Assembly: GCA_029204225.1 (NCBI GenBank)
Contig: MU835424.1
Coordinates: 1 to 39,171, forward strand
DNA length: 39,171 nucleotides
Direction: 5' to 3'
DNA from: Diphasiastrum complanatum
Lineage: Eukaryota > Streptophyta > Lycopodiopsida > Lycopodiales > Lycopodiaceae
The notes under the pieces are model-generated. The model did no database searches. It saw only the letters and a list, made by a program, of their open reading frames with translations, and had not been told where the DNA came from. Positions 20,601 to 29,065 of the stretch are shown here, piece by piece. Position numbers and translations under genes: made by a program. How positions within the stretch are numbered: the stretch's first letter is position 1; every line of letters begins with the position of its first letter.

Positions 20601-20892
20601 ATTCATAAAGCTTTTTCAAAATTTCCCAAGCCTCCAAAGATGATGTGCACTTACCAACTTCCTTGAGAAGTTCATTGGTAACATTCATCTTAATCATGTG
20701 TAGAGCTTTCTTTGCTCTCTTGTCATACCTCACTTGATCTTGAGGTGCTTGAGGTCTCTCCTCCACACCTGCAACAATCTCCATCAACTCATTCATCTCC
20801 AATAAGGACTCCATCCTCACCTTCCAAGTAGAATAGTTGATTGAGGTAAGCCTATCATTGCTCTCCAACATAAATCCACCACTTGTAGCCAT
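17650..20892 (-). CDS. Gag-protease polyprotein with degenerate pol and novel C-terminus
   Basis: One open frame of 1080 residues. Residues 1-240 are UBN2-type Gag; CCHC knuckle CFYCGIKGHFANEC at 245-258; protease DSGAS at 305-309, with normal protease sequence to about 420. After that only traces of integrase (LPYARSRSRS, 454-463) lead into unrecognised Ser/Lys/Glu-rich sequence with a hydrophobic stretch at 629-645. Residues 690-800 look like a broken RT (EDYMEQ, CYGLKRAGF, LLIYDGDIGDIVFT): the YVDD box is lost and the usual AP.SWY segment is missing. Residues 863-1071 are the block shared with copy 2, with hydrophobic segments at 879-891 and 906-924. The end keeps the family's LVEEGV tail, but RNase H is gone. 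It could supply particle protein and protease, not reverse transcription or integration. Confidence 0.8.
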   Translation of the reverse strand: MATSGGFMLESNDRLTSINYSTWKVRMESLLEMNELMEIVAGVEERPQAPQDQVRYDKRAKKALHMIKMNVTNELLKEVGKCTSSLEAWEILKKLYESKSTSRVLTLRRQIFQSLQKREESTHAFVLRVKAFNDELACIDESIKEVELVQVILNGLLDDHANLVQSFAIQKTLPSIVDLQEILVNEEYRLQSRGGGSTSTSHYEEDAMFIKGKFKGKGKGKWSKGQDQGETSSFGKKKDKSKLKCFYCGIKGHFANECLKKQRDEGSKQINFTTNDEGLGGGDSLLMCSSSPISSEGDKDSWWIDSGASSHMTSHKEFFTSLVTYDGAKKAIHMANGGECVIEGIGSIPICLSTNRKARLDGVLYIPSLSKNLLSVGQMIKKGYMVKFGGDACFITKEEILVARGNRQGRLLKLDAFVMANKKDGMEKEIGLNFPKLSFSINKIVGSYAKSNKLPYARSRSRSNMLLGDVHLCANLASLEDNDGVSMVLHGKCKHAKDKERANFINGGEGSSLEKIVVNDFFDHMSKDVARCIHEGGGSSTFFSDESKKVIFAASGVTFPHKESRSNGSIKRLGEGDSHKSRRREVCEEFKVGCTLNDVILNDSEEESLSCESLPKTLSRSSCLKKESTSIILMLNVLIIFFMASNVFEVSTSYDAIIKRESYEGKSNERLVLGKIQGMDLTSLHQLKGFYDYELITHDQDGKKLVGEDYMEQIERQFLQGKGDLIGELIEVCYGLKRAGFIRFDTHLHLLYFMLDGKFGIYLLIYDGDIGDIVFTNLCGRSRSSIDEILLNLDHMFEREYFQRFRSEDIHIFDIFDDQEEDQEVGLKGLQQHKRKGDNLELVKSIKGRFFGKDVMDMFLQLIEDSSKVKGAAKKCNSSLLYLFYLMFELFHVDVCKLSRYGQTSYIVLQYLIVGVVLAFLAGFADGNEAIGGSLCHSFMAKSSSVDDILWQDGDGGSFMEFYGGDISRKDKVGGDKQANGHHSHLLFGCCNFPESSKFETWRNHFIHILFGSSCSSYILMCKIDVRNSEASNLDTILYINYERYFRTLEKRSILRMEIILKLDQSSIVKTMPKLVEEGV
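17655..17664 (-). promoter_or_regulatory. Polypurine tract of copy 3
   Basis: The minus strand reads GAAGAGGGAG abutting the 3' LTR, identical to copy 2. The C-terminal codons of the ORF overlap it and the TGA stop is the third to fifth base of the LTR. Confidence 0.88.
17676..18307 (-). other. Payload block shared with copy 2
   Basis: About 632 bp matching 4794-5438. In copy 3 it is open throughout and fused in frame to the ORF end. The 3' junction lies at the hexamer ctatgc, which also occurs in the normal polyprotein tail (present at 4243-4248 of copy 2, plus strand gcatag). This suggests RNase H was lost by a jump between short matching sequences. Most differences between the copies are point changes plus a few small length differences. 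Confidence 0.75.
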
Positions 20893-21481
20893 GTTGAAGT
20901 GACCTGATCTTCTCTTTCAACCTGTTCCAATGCACAAAGCACTCTCTTGAATGTCAAAAAATGAACTCAAGAAGAAATCACAAAGATATGGAACCTCTCA
21001 AATCTCTTCTAGCACTTCTAACTAGAAAATCAACACATAGAATAGTGAAATCTTGATCAACCTATGATCTATCCTCAATCTAATGATTCTTGCCACTTCC
21101 TAAGATTGAAACACACTCAAATAAAGTTCAGTAACCTCACAAACTAGAGATCCAATCAAAATTAGGGTTTTGACAAAATCACAAAAAATTGAATATCTCA
21201 AATTCTACATGCAATTTCTAGAAACTTGGTATATCTTCTTGTAGACTCCAATGAGACCTTCCTAATGCACCAAAAATCATCTAATTCCAGTAAGCCAAGT
21301 GTTAAATCGGAATTGATCAAGTATATAACCCTATATTGAGTTTTGACCTACAAAAGATCAATTCTACACATGCAAAAATGCTGATTTTTGAGTAGAGATC
21401 AATCTAGCATGCTCTAGCATTGGTAACTCCTCAAACTTCTTGCTAAAGATGGCTGATCCTTTCATAACCTGAGACACAATA

Positions 21482-21493
21482 GCTCTGATACCA
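21482..21493 (-). promoter_or_regulatory. Primer-binding site of copy 3
   Basis: The minus strand reads TGGTATCAGAGC immediately after the 5' LTR, a perfect initiator Met tRNA site. The leader from here to the ATG at 20892 is about 590 bases, the same as in copy 2, and would hold any packaging signal. Confidence 0.95.
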
Positions 21494-21698
21494 TGTGAAG
21501 GATTTCAGATCATTCAAGATCCAATCCAAGTCCCAAATCTTTGGTTACAATAAGGAACAAACCAACAATCCTGCCAATGTAGAAAAATCAGCATCTACAT
21601 ACAAAATGAGATGCAAACTCTAAGAGATATTGATCAAACATGAACCAAAACATAAAATATGTTTGCTTTCCGTACAATTACAGTACCCTACTGTATTT

Positions 21699-21708
21699 CA
21701 CACGTGTG
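21699..21708. promoter_or_regulatory. G-box palindrome CACACGTGTG in LTR
   Basis: A 10-base palindrome centred on CACGTG, the core bound by plant bZIP and bHLH factors. It is repeated at 17206-17215 (same element), 3777-3786 (copy 2), and in LTRs of the other family at 489-498 and 29226-29235. In copy 3's 5' LTR it lies downstream of the TATA box, so a role as enhancer or leader element is inference. Confidence 0.5.
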
Positions 21709-21862
21709 GAACCGAAAATAGCAATAAATGATCATTCTACACATAGAATTGCAAGATAACACCAAGATAGTGCACCAAGGAGTAGTAGAACCCAAAGAGA
21801 ACCATGTATAATGATGAAATGAGAGAGAGAAGAGAGAAGATGTGTCTCTCCAATAGTTACAT

Positions 21863-21872
21863 CCTTTTATAG
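21863..21872 (-). promoter_or_regulatory. TATA box in 5' LTR of copy 3
   Basis: The minus strand reads CTATAAAAGG, a near-ideal TATA element about 280 bases into the LTR. The same string is kept at the matching place in copy 2 (8923-8932). A transcription start some 30 bases downstream would lie near 21830. Confidence 0.65.
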
Positions 21873-22147
21873 AGTTTCCAAACCCTATTTGGCCACTTGG
21901 CTTTCCCTCCAAAATGTAAACCCTACTATTTTTGGGTCTAGATTCAATGTACCCAAAGTTCAAATTTGAATCTCTCTCAAACTCGACTACCAACTTTCCC
22001 ACACTTTCCAAAAGTGTTTATTGAATGTAGTTTAAACTAATATAACTTCAAAAAGTTTATCTCTAAGTCTAAAATGAGTTTTGGCCTCTTATTAACAATT
22101 TACCAAAATGTGACTAAACTAGACTAAACTAGTTGAAATCTCTCACA

Positions 22148-22152
22148 CGTAG
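22148..22152. repeat. Target-site duplication of copy 3, right
   Basis: CGTAG directly after the LTR end (CTCTCACA, 22147), identical to 16996-17000. Confidence 0.94.
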
Positions 22153-22498
22153 TTGAGTGTCTAGGATCCCGTAAGAGCTTCGACACGAAAAGAAAAATCA
22201 AAGATAGAAAATTGTTTGCGAATCAGAAGAGAGGACGAACACGAAACACAAAGAAAAAGCTTCCGCACAAAAGTAGAGGCCCGGTTGGGCTTCCAAAAAA
22301 ATATTGGCACAAAGTTGAGATGGAACAAAAAACTGCCAGTCCCGATCGGTTTGCACAACAAAGGGAGGCTACGTGATCAAGGATTGCCCTATTGGGACAA
22401 TCACATCTTGGTTCGGGGGGCAAAGCCAATATTCAAGCCCAATTTGTAAGTAATTCTATTTTTATTTCATTTTAAGTAAATTTAGATTGTTTATGTTT

Positions 22499-22541
<43 letters not shown>

Positions 22542-23200
22542 CCGAGGGCTAAAAAAAATGGAGTTTTGTGAAATAGATGTCAAAACTTTTATGTGTACTG
22601 ACTCATAGCTACAACATCAATACCAGCACATATATCGTCTGTTCACGACCATTTCAAGTTCAAGGAGCAATGATGATCCAAATTGAACCACATCGAGGAA
22701 TATACATCAATAAGAGGCTCACTGGCCCCACAAGTGACTCGTATGTAACGAGGGGGTGTCTCTTATATGAAGACACAAAAGAGGAGTATTGTGTGTAGGC
22801 CCATGGCAATCCTTGAACCTTGCGGTCCATAGCATCAAAGAGAGAAAAGGATGTTGCTATTTCGAACTCAACACTTCAAAGTGGTTACATGTGGACACTT
22901 GTTTGAATCCAAATAAACCTCATGCGACCTTTTAGAGTTATTGAGTTTGAAGTAGCATACACACTTTTCTCATTTGGATTTGTGTCATCATTAATATTAT
23001 TAAGGTTATGGTTGGTGGTTAATTGGAGATGGAAAAATGATTTATATGTTGCTATTGATCTCGTAGCTTTGACTCAATACCTACAAAAGCTCGGACTATG
23101 ATACAAGAACCACGCATGCACACACGCACATTAATAAAATTTTAAGATCCTACAAATTAGGTAGCATGACTTGGCAATCATGAAACATAAACGAATGGCA
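22153..23200. other. Unassigned sequence with short ORFs and a CT microsatellite
   Basis: No family recognised. An open stretch ending at 22449 is basic (LGFQKNIGTKLRWNKKL) and is followed by GTAAGT, so it could be an exon, but it has no ATG in frame near its start. A (TC)18 microsatellite lies at 22503-22538. The rest to 23200 shows nothing I can support. Confidence 0.4.
22503..22538. repeat. (TC)n microsatellite
   Basis: About 18 uninterrupted TC units. Confidence 0.97.
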
Positions 23201-23201
23201 T

Positions 23202-23255
23202 CACACACGCACACGCACACACACACACACACACACACCCTAAACCCTAAAACCC
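23202..23255. repeat. (CA)n microsatellite joined to an interstitial telomere repeat
   Basis: A CA/CG-interrupted run (23202-23237) passes straight into ccctaaaccctaaaaccc (23238-23255), about two and a half units of the Arabidopsis-type plant telomere repeat. It is far too short to be a telomere. It supports a plant origin. Confidence 0.9.
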
Positions 23256-23494
23256 AAACACACATGAGGAGAAAAAAGGAAAGAACATAGTAGAGTGCTA
23301 ATCAAAACTCTTGAACCATACGATTATATCCTATTCCAGAATGTCACCACATGCTCCCTCCCTACGGCATTTGGGCTTTCATGTGGAACTTATCGTCCAA
23401 CAAAAAATATTTGAACCATGCCTTTAATAGAAGAAAACAAGGGCTACACAGCTTCCTAGAATTGGGAGTGTTGTTTACCTTTAACTCTTTCATG

Positions 23495-23608
<114 letters not shown>

Positions 23609-24007
23609 AAACGTGCATCTATAGCTACAATATTGTACAAGTACCTAGAACTGCTACTAGTTGTGTTAGTCAGCTGCTTGGATGATGTTAGAGCCCAAAA
23701 ATTGACATAAAAATTTGCAAAGCAATTTCATATCAAAAGCCCATGTAACAAATCCTCATGGGAAAATCCTAGAACTAGTCATCACAATTGAAGATTCTGC
23801 TCGAAAAAACAACTAAGCTTCACAAATGTATCATAAAATTCACATATCTCTCATTGGAAAGCTCAAAAAAAACATTTAAAGCAAGGTCGAAACATGCCTC
23901 AAAATAGACACTAGTATACTGTTAGAACTAGCATGATCTATTCCGAGCTCCATTCCAACCCTGAAAGTACCTTAGGGAGCTTGATAATGATTTGCCTAAA
24001 ATGCTAT

Positions 24008-24440
24008 CACTACAAGAGGGCGGGTGATTTCCAAGGATTTTTTTGATCGTTTATTTGAAAGATAGGTTTTAAAATGAGTCGCAGGGGGAGCGGAATGCTC
24101 GAGCCTCAGGTCCGAAATTCGGCCTCGGAATAAGCCTACCAAATTTGAGCTTGGTTTTGAAACATTTATAGAGAGGGATATAGAGAGGGTTATAGAATTA
24201 CCCCACGACCTCGGAACATACATCGGAATACTGAAACTAATTTGAGGGATATACCGAGGTTGACATTGGTATAAGCCTACCAAATTTGCACTTGTTTTTG
24301 AGACATTTATAGAAAGGGTTATAAAGAGGGTCCGAGTGGCCAGAGGCGTTCCTTGACACTCTGCTAACTGAGGGGAATATCGAGACTGACGAAAAAAAGG
24401 ACCCTCGGTTTAAACCACGGTATAAAACAGAATGTAAATG
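24008..24440 (+). mobile_element. CACTA-like left terminus with subterminal repeats
   Basis: CACTACAAGAGGGCGGGTG begins at 24008; CACTACAAG is the usual start of a plant CACTA terminal inverted repeat. The next 400 bases are rich in short forward and reverse CCTCGG/CCGAGG-type motifs (near 24122, 24209, 24254, 24396), as in CACTA subterminal regions. Two copies of a 60-base segment starting taagcctaccaaattt lie 141 bases apart (24131 and 24272). No matching CTTGTAGTG end was found to the right in this window, so the element is either truncated or its other end has decayed. TAT at 24005-24007 could be the left target copy. Confidence 0.5.
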
Positions 24441-24682
24441 GACTCACTTTTGGAATTTGTTACCTATCAAGACATTGAATTCCATTTTCTATCAACTTTG
24501 GTTGCCATATGCACAAGTATATGAAGAAATCTATGTATCACAAAAAATTATGATCACCTATTGTGTACTCACATGCATCGACTTATTGTTCGATGTCAAT
24601 TAGTGAATTAATAAAGTGTAATTGCATCTGTGAGCAATATGATTAATATTGCAATGAATTGAAATGCATTGTACTATCTCAC

Positions 24683-24868
24683 TCATTCATTTGGTGATTC
24701 ATCGTTATCATTTGCCGCATCATCATGCGACAAATCTGCCAAATCAAATGAGTCTATCTCTAATTCTACCCAAATATCTCCTATAGCTTCATCATTAATA
24801 AGCTGATCTTCAAAAGCTAATGGCGACGGTGATGACGAGTGAGATCGTGAAAGTGTGTCATGTGTCAT
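24683..24868 (-). CDS. Short acidic ORF, unknown
   Basis: 61 codons from an ATG at 24868, Ser/Pro-rich then strongly acidic (DSFDLADLSHDDAANDND). No domain recognised. It lies inside the presumed CACTA element and could be a terminal exon or chance. GAT/GAC-rich triplet composition makes chance openness plausible. Confidence 0.2.
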   Translation of the reverse strand: MTHDTLSRSHSSSPSPLAFEDQLINDEAIGDIWVELEIDSFDLADLSHDDAANDNDESPNE

Positions 24869-25387
24869 TGAACCATCTGCGATGATGATGCATCATGCCC
24901 AACGTCATCATTAGCTTGTGAAGCTTCATGTAATCTCCCTTAGAGAAGATTCAAATGGGATCATTAATCCCATCTGTTTAAAGATGAATTCCTTGAGCTC
25001 TACCCATGCCGAAATGGACGTGATGTACAACAAAATGTTGCAATTTTTGCCAAGGCCAAATGGGGCCACTGTAAATAGCCACCTGGAGATTGTTGATGCA
25101 GAAGTAAGTATTTCTCATCAAGTATCTAATAAGTAATATGATTTGTTTTTTTCAAAGTGCACAACTAACCTATTATATGTTTTGTGATTGAAGTCAGCTC
25201 AACAAGATGATGGACATAGGTGTTAATGGTTCCCCATCCGCAATATACAGGACTTCTTAGAGTGGTACATCATGCAGTACGAGGCTCCAAATATATGAGA
25301 GGTAAATAGACTAGTTAATAGCCTAACAAAGTTATTTTTGATTTGGTTTCTAATAAGTCAATTGACTCGGTTATTTTGGATTTGCAG

Positions 25388-25558
25388 TATAAATGTCGAG
25401 AATTTACAATGAATGATATATATGAGTTTCGTCAACAAATGTTGGTGAACTTTTTATCTGATGCAACACCCAGTCCAGCTGCGGAAACGAGGGGCCAATC
25501 AAGTCCACAACTGACACTAGTACAGGGTGGAGATAATTTATATTACTTTGAGTTGTAA
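25388..25558 (+). pseudogene. Possible Ulp1-type cysteine protease C-terminal exon
   Basis: Preceded by an intron-like acceptor (GGATTTGCAG, ending 25387), the exon is open to TAA at 25556-25558. YKCREFTMNDIYEFRQQMLV resembles the tail of Ulp1/SUMO-protease domains, which plant CACTA and Mutator elements often carry. The catalytic His, Asp and Cys would lie upstream. Sequence at 24918-25300 has donor-like GTAAGT sites (for example after 25102) but no readable catalytic motif. If right, this is a terminal fragment of a captured or transposon-borne protease. The match is short. Confidence 0.33.
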
Positions 25559-26240
25559 ATAATAGATTAAATAGAGATATACATTTTTTATGTAATGCCC
25601 TGTGAATAATTATGGGCATATAGAAAGATAGAGACAATGGGGTAAAAGCATCCATTGTTAAATACAGGACGCACATGTACATTCTCATAAAATGAGAAAT
25701 ATATTGATATTTATGAGAGTTTTTACAAAATCTTGTATCTTGATTGCTCTGTTATCTGAACAATTCCTCCCAAATCTTCGCATTTGATTTTCTCTTCATG
25801 TCTTTTATGTATTTGCACAAACATACATTAATCAAATTACAGTTAGTGATCCGAATATTGACAAAAAGGATAATGAATACAAATTAATATACAAATTCAT
25901 AGACTTCACATACCAATTTTCCATCCAATATAAAGCTGAAATGTTTGGGGATCTCTTGCTGTAAAAGTGTCAGTTTTGTTCTAATGTACAATAACGTCCA
26001 GTCCTATTCAACCTCAATAGTAGTAAGTAAATCCCCATTGCCATGATATCAATGCATATACGATTAGTGTGTCCAATGCTGTCTAGATTTTGATCTAATG
26101 GGGCCCAACTACCATTGTGTTTTTTCCATCTCTGATAATGAAACACCATACTAAGCATTTGCTTTTCTATAATGTATCTATGCCACAGCCTAGGAGACTC
26201 TTGATTTTTTATCCATTTTCCAATTATAGGTGCTTTTTGG
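25559..26240. other. AT-rich sequence, no firm gene
   Basis: Mostly noncoding. A 62-codon minus-strand ORF (25970-26158) contains FHYQRWKKHNGSWAPLDQ and a hydrophobic tail; I do not recognise it. Confidence 0.4.
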
Positions 26241-26474
26241 GTCCTACCAATCCCTAAGTACCATTCTTAGCAGACCCCCTTCCGTTTTCACTTTTTTACC
26301 TTTCTCTTTAGGCATTCTCAGAAAGCCTTCTCGATTGCTTTTGTAGTTATATGTTGGATGGTTTTTCTCTCTCCGTAATGCCTTGTGCTCAGGTGTCCTT
26401 TGTATTTTGGGACCACCTCCAGAAACATAATGTCCATCCAATTTCTCTCCTAGGAACCTGTCATTCTCTCTCTA

Positions 26475-26560
26475 CAGAATGCACGTTCTCTATCCTCTCT
26501 CCGGTGGAATGCACGTTCTCTCTCCTCTATCTGGTGGATTGTGCGTGTGCTATGTGGCAG
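26475..26560. repeat. 30-bp tandem repeat, two good copies and a weak third
   Basis: gaatgcacgttctct recurs at 26477 and 26507, each followed by a CT-rich tail and a G-G-T-G-rich end; a degenerate third unit follows near 26537. It encodes nothing recognisable. Confidence 0.75.
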
Positions 26561-26761
26561 CCCATCATTGGCTGTCCACATCCACATTCCACCACAAATG
26601 TAAAAATTTGCCAAAAAAAAATAAAATTGTCCACGTATGCGGTTGTACGGCCCGAAAAAAATAAAAACAAACTATTCCACACGTACGGCCATACGGTACC
26701 ACCAAAAAAAAAATTAATTAAAAAACAAAATCTTCGCCACAGGGGAAGGCCCGAAGCCCTC

Positions 26762-26836
26762 AGGCCTTCCTTGCTTGTCGGGGCCTACCCTCGAGCTCCC
26801 GCCCTCGGGCGAGGGCCCTCCCAACAAGGAAGGCCT
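26762..26836. repeat. GC-rich foldback (nested inverted repeats)
   Basis: Perfect 12-base arms aggccttccttg (26762-26773) and caaggaaggcct (26825-26836) enclose a GC-rich loop. The loop holds a second hairpin, gccctcg (26801-26807) and cgagggc (26810-26816). Stable on paper in a window that is otherwise AT-rich. It could be part of a small foldback element or CACTA subterminal DNA; no termini were identified. Confidence 0.7.
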
Positions 26837-27149
26837 TTAAACAGGGCCTTCCCCCCCACGTAACCTATGGCACTCGTAGAGGTTGGCTCTTGATCCGCAT
26901 ATTTAGATTATGAGGTGCATGAGGTCTTATGGTTACCAATAGTAAATGATGTTTTAGAACGTTGGGATACTTCTTTTAAGAGTGAACCAAATCGATGGTC
27001 TTCTAGCGTAGGCAATTAGATTGCTTACACATGAATCCTATAATGCTTATATATTCCAACAATCGTGACAAGCACCATGGATTGTGCTATAGGAATGGCA
27101 TAAAAAAATTATTATGCTCAATTTCCTAGGCCCAAGAGGACATTAGGGC

Positions 27150-27154
<5 letters not shown>

Positions 27155-27199
<45 letters not shown>
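27155..27199. repeat. (TC)n microsatellite upstream of BAH-like gene
   Basis: About 22 TC units roughly 100 bases before the ATG at 27305. Pyrimidine-rich tracts are common in plant promoters and leaders, but this may be ordinary microsatellite. Confidence 0.95.
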
Positions 27200-27200
<1 letters not shown>

Positions 27201-27304
27201 AATGACCTCCCACTCAACTCATTCTCCATATTGACATAGGCAATCTTTCCTCTGTATTATACACTCTCTAACTCAGGACCAGACACTTTGTCTTTTCATA
27301 GATC

Positions 27305-28646
27305 ATGACTTCTAGTCAACCAAGAAGAACAAAGATTCAATTAAACTCCGTTGTTGCACCAATCAAAGACTCCAATAACCATTGGGTGCCTACAACATTT
27401 TCGACTCTTGATTGGGTATATATGCAACCCTTTGGAAAAGGAATTCATAGGGTTGCAAAGAGAAAACGTGACAACAAAAGGCACCATTGGAGAGGAAGAA
27501 TTCACAAATTCAAAATCGATTGCAACGGAGATTACCTAGCCAGAGTGCAACACGTCTACATGCGTAGAGATATTTTGTTGGACACGGCAGTTGCTGATAG
27601 AAGTATACTTTTGCATTGTAAGTCTTACATCTTTGAATGTCAAAGATATTTTACTTGTAAATTATTGTTGCTTCATTCTATTACCTCTTGTGCAGATGTT
27701 TTTCCTTCAGATAACTATGACTGGCAGCACGTAAAATCGTTTACGGGAAAGTTCTCTGCAATACATGCAAAATATGGAATGCTAATATATGATGGGCTCA
27801 AGTCTTCTGCGATCATAGAACTAGGTGTTTACTTTTACGATCACATGTATGAAGTTCCAAAGAAGAACTTTATTATTGCCTTTTTTTGAGCCTACAATCG
27901 ATTCTCATGATTGGCCTTATGTTGATGAATTGACCATCGAATTGACAAAATTCCAACTCGTCAAAGAGATTACGATGAATATAAAACCAACATTCGGATC
28001 CAAACGTGTTTACACTAGTGTCAGCGTGCCTATCGTTGTATTTGTTGCCATATTTAAAACAATACCATTTAGATAAACAAATACATTATGGGTATGGAAA
28101 GCGACAGAATCCTCATTGTTGGACAAAGTATTTACTTCTTGGGACTCACGAAATGTAGATCACAAATGTGATTTAATAAGGTGTGATATTTGTCGTGAGA
28201 CGATGACAATAAGATATCACATTGCACGCCAAACGTGCTCCTTCAGTTTCGTTCATAAGCAGCCCAAGTTTGCTCACGGTCGATGGGATAGCTTGGATGC
28301 AGAGACGACACATCAAGAATTTGAACTACCCATCCATATGCCAAATGATGAAGTGCGGGAAGTCTGTGTCAATGGTGAATGGAGTCTGGAAGATGTACGG
28401 GCTATGGTTGGTTTAATATATGCTGATGTGCCCACAAATTTTGCGTTCACTATCAATGGACAAACCGTAAGTATAAACAATAAACGTGCTTCCAAATTCT
28501 GTAAATGGTTGTTGAACACATATATAAAATGAATTTTAATATTGAAATGGTGGTGTCTGGTTTTGCAGATCAGGAGACGCGTAGAAAAACACCAAAAGTG
28601 CGCATCATTTTTAGATTCATTCGCTGTAAAAATACATGAACTATGA
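27305..28646 (+). pseudogene. BAH-domain gene, intron-containing, decayed
   Basis: ATG at 27305. Exon 1 (27305-27617) encodes FSTLDWVYMQPFGKGIHRV, then HHWRGRIHKFKIDCNGDYLARVQ. A 78-base intron (GTAAGT to TTGTGCAG, 27618-27695) joins it to exon 2, restoring a region ending SDNYDWQHVKSFTGK. The layout (strand W.GRI.KF, R/Y-rich strand, F.SD.YD.Q......GK) fits a bromo-adjacent homology domain like those of plant chromatin readers. Downstream, after a frame slip in a T-run (about 27882-27890) and a stop near 28073, 28116-28466 encodes a Cys/His cluster (HKCDLIRCDIC...H..RQTC). A second intron (28467-28568) leads to a short exon with stop at 28644-28646. BAH proteins bind modified histones; this copy is broken. 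The assignment is by eye. Confidence 0.5.
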
Positions 28647-29065
28647 GATGCTCTTACGTACTAGCTTTAACTTATAACATCGATCTATCCGATGGGATTT
28701 GATTAGAGATTTGGTTCTATCGTTTCCATGTTTGTTAGGGCATGAGCTATGGTTTGGTTTGGTATGCAATTGCAATATAAATGTTTTGACTAGACATTTT
28801 CTATAAGAAATTGTTGATAACATGTTTTGGAAATGTATAGAATTTCATTGTGTAGATATTTCTTACTTTACTATTTTTGAACAATCGAGAGATCTTTTTG
28901 GAGTGCCTGCTATAATTGAAAAGGCACACTATATAAGCGTGTGTGGGTCCCCATTTCGCCATTTCATACTTAGTGTCAGAGAGCTTCCTTTGTTTTTCAT
29001 AGGTTGATTATCATCCTTCTATGCTCACACAAGTGAAAATTAGTGTCATTATTGCAATTCCTAAA
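28647..29065. other. AT-rich sequence, no gene seen
   Basis: Between the BAH-like gene and the LTR at 29066. It contains only short spurious ORFs. ctaaa at 29061-29065 may be the flanking target copy of the LTR, but the partner is lost. Confidence 0.45.

Larger units (their letters stand above)
17001..22147 (-). mobile_element. Young, non-autonomous Ty1/copia element (copy 3), minus strand
   Basis: 5147 bp with two 654-bp LTRs that I read as identical, a perfect 5-bp target duplication, a perfect PBS and a PPT. The interior is one ORF of 1080 codons. Gag and protease are intact, but integrase and RT are scrambled remnants and RNase H is gone. It shares LTR type, Gag and a payload block with copy 2. 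Identical LTRs imply very recent insertion, so enzymes were presumably supplied in trans by a complete relative. Confidence 0.95.
21494..22147 (-). repeat. 5' LTR of copy 3
   Basis: 654 bp, apparently identical to 17001-17654 over its whole length. As the upstream LTR on the minus strand it should drive transcription of the 1080-codon ORF. Confidence 0.95.

Noticed and set aside
26762-26836. Helitron 3' end (hairpin near terminus)
   Set aside because: The hairpin is there, but no CTRR follows at the right distance and no TC 5' end could be tied to it.
28970-28980. Right CACTA terminus (cttagtg near 28970)
   Set aside because: It does not match the inverse of CACTACAAGAGGGCGGG beyond five bases and lacks subterminal motifs.
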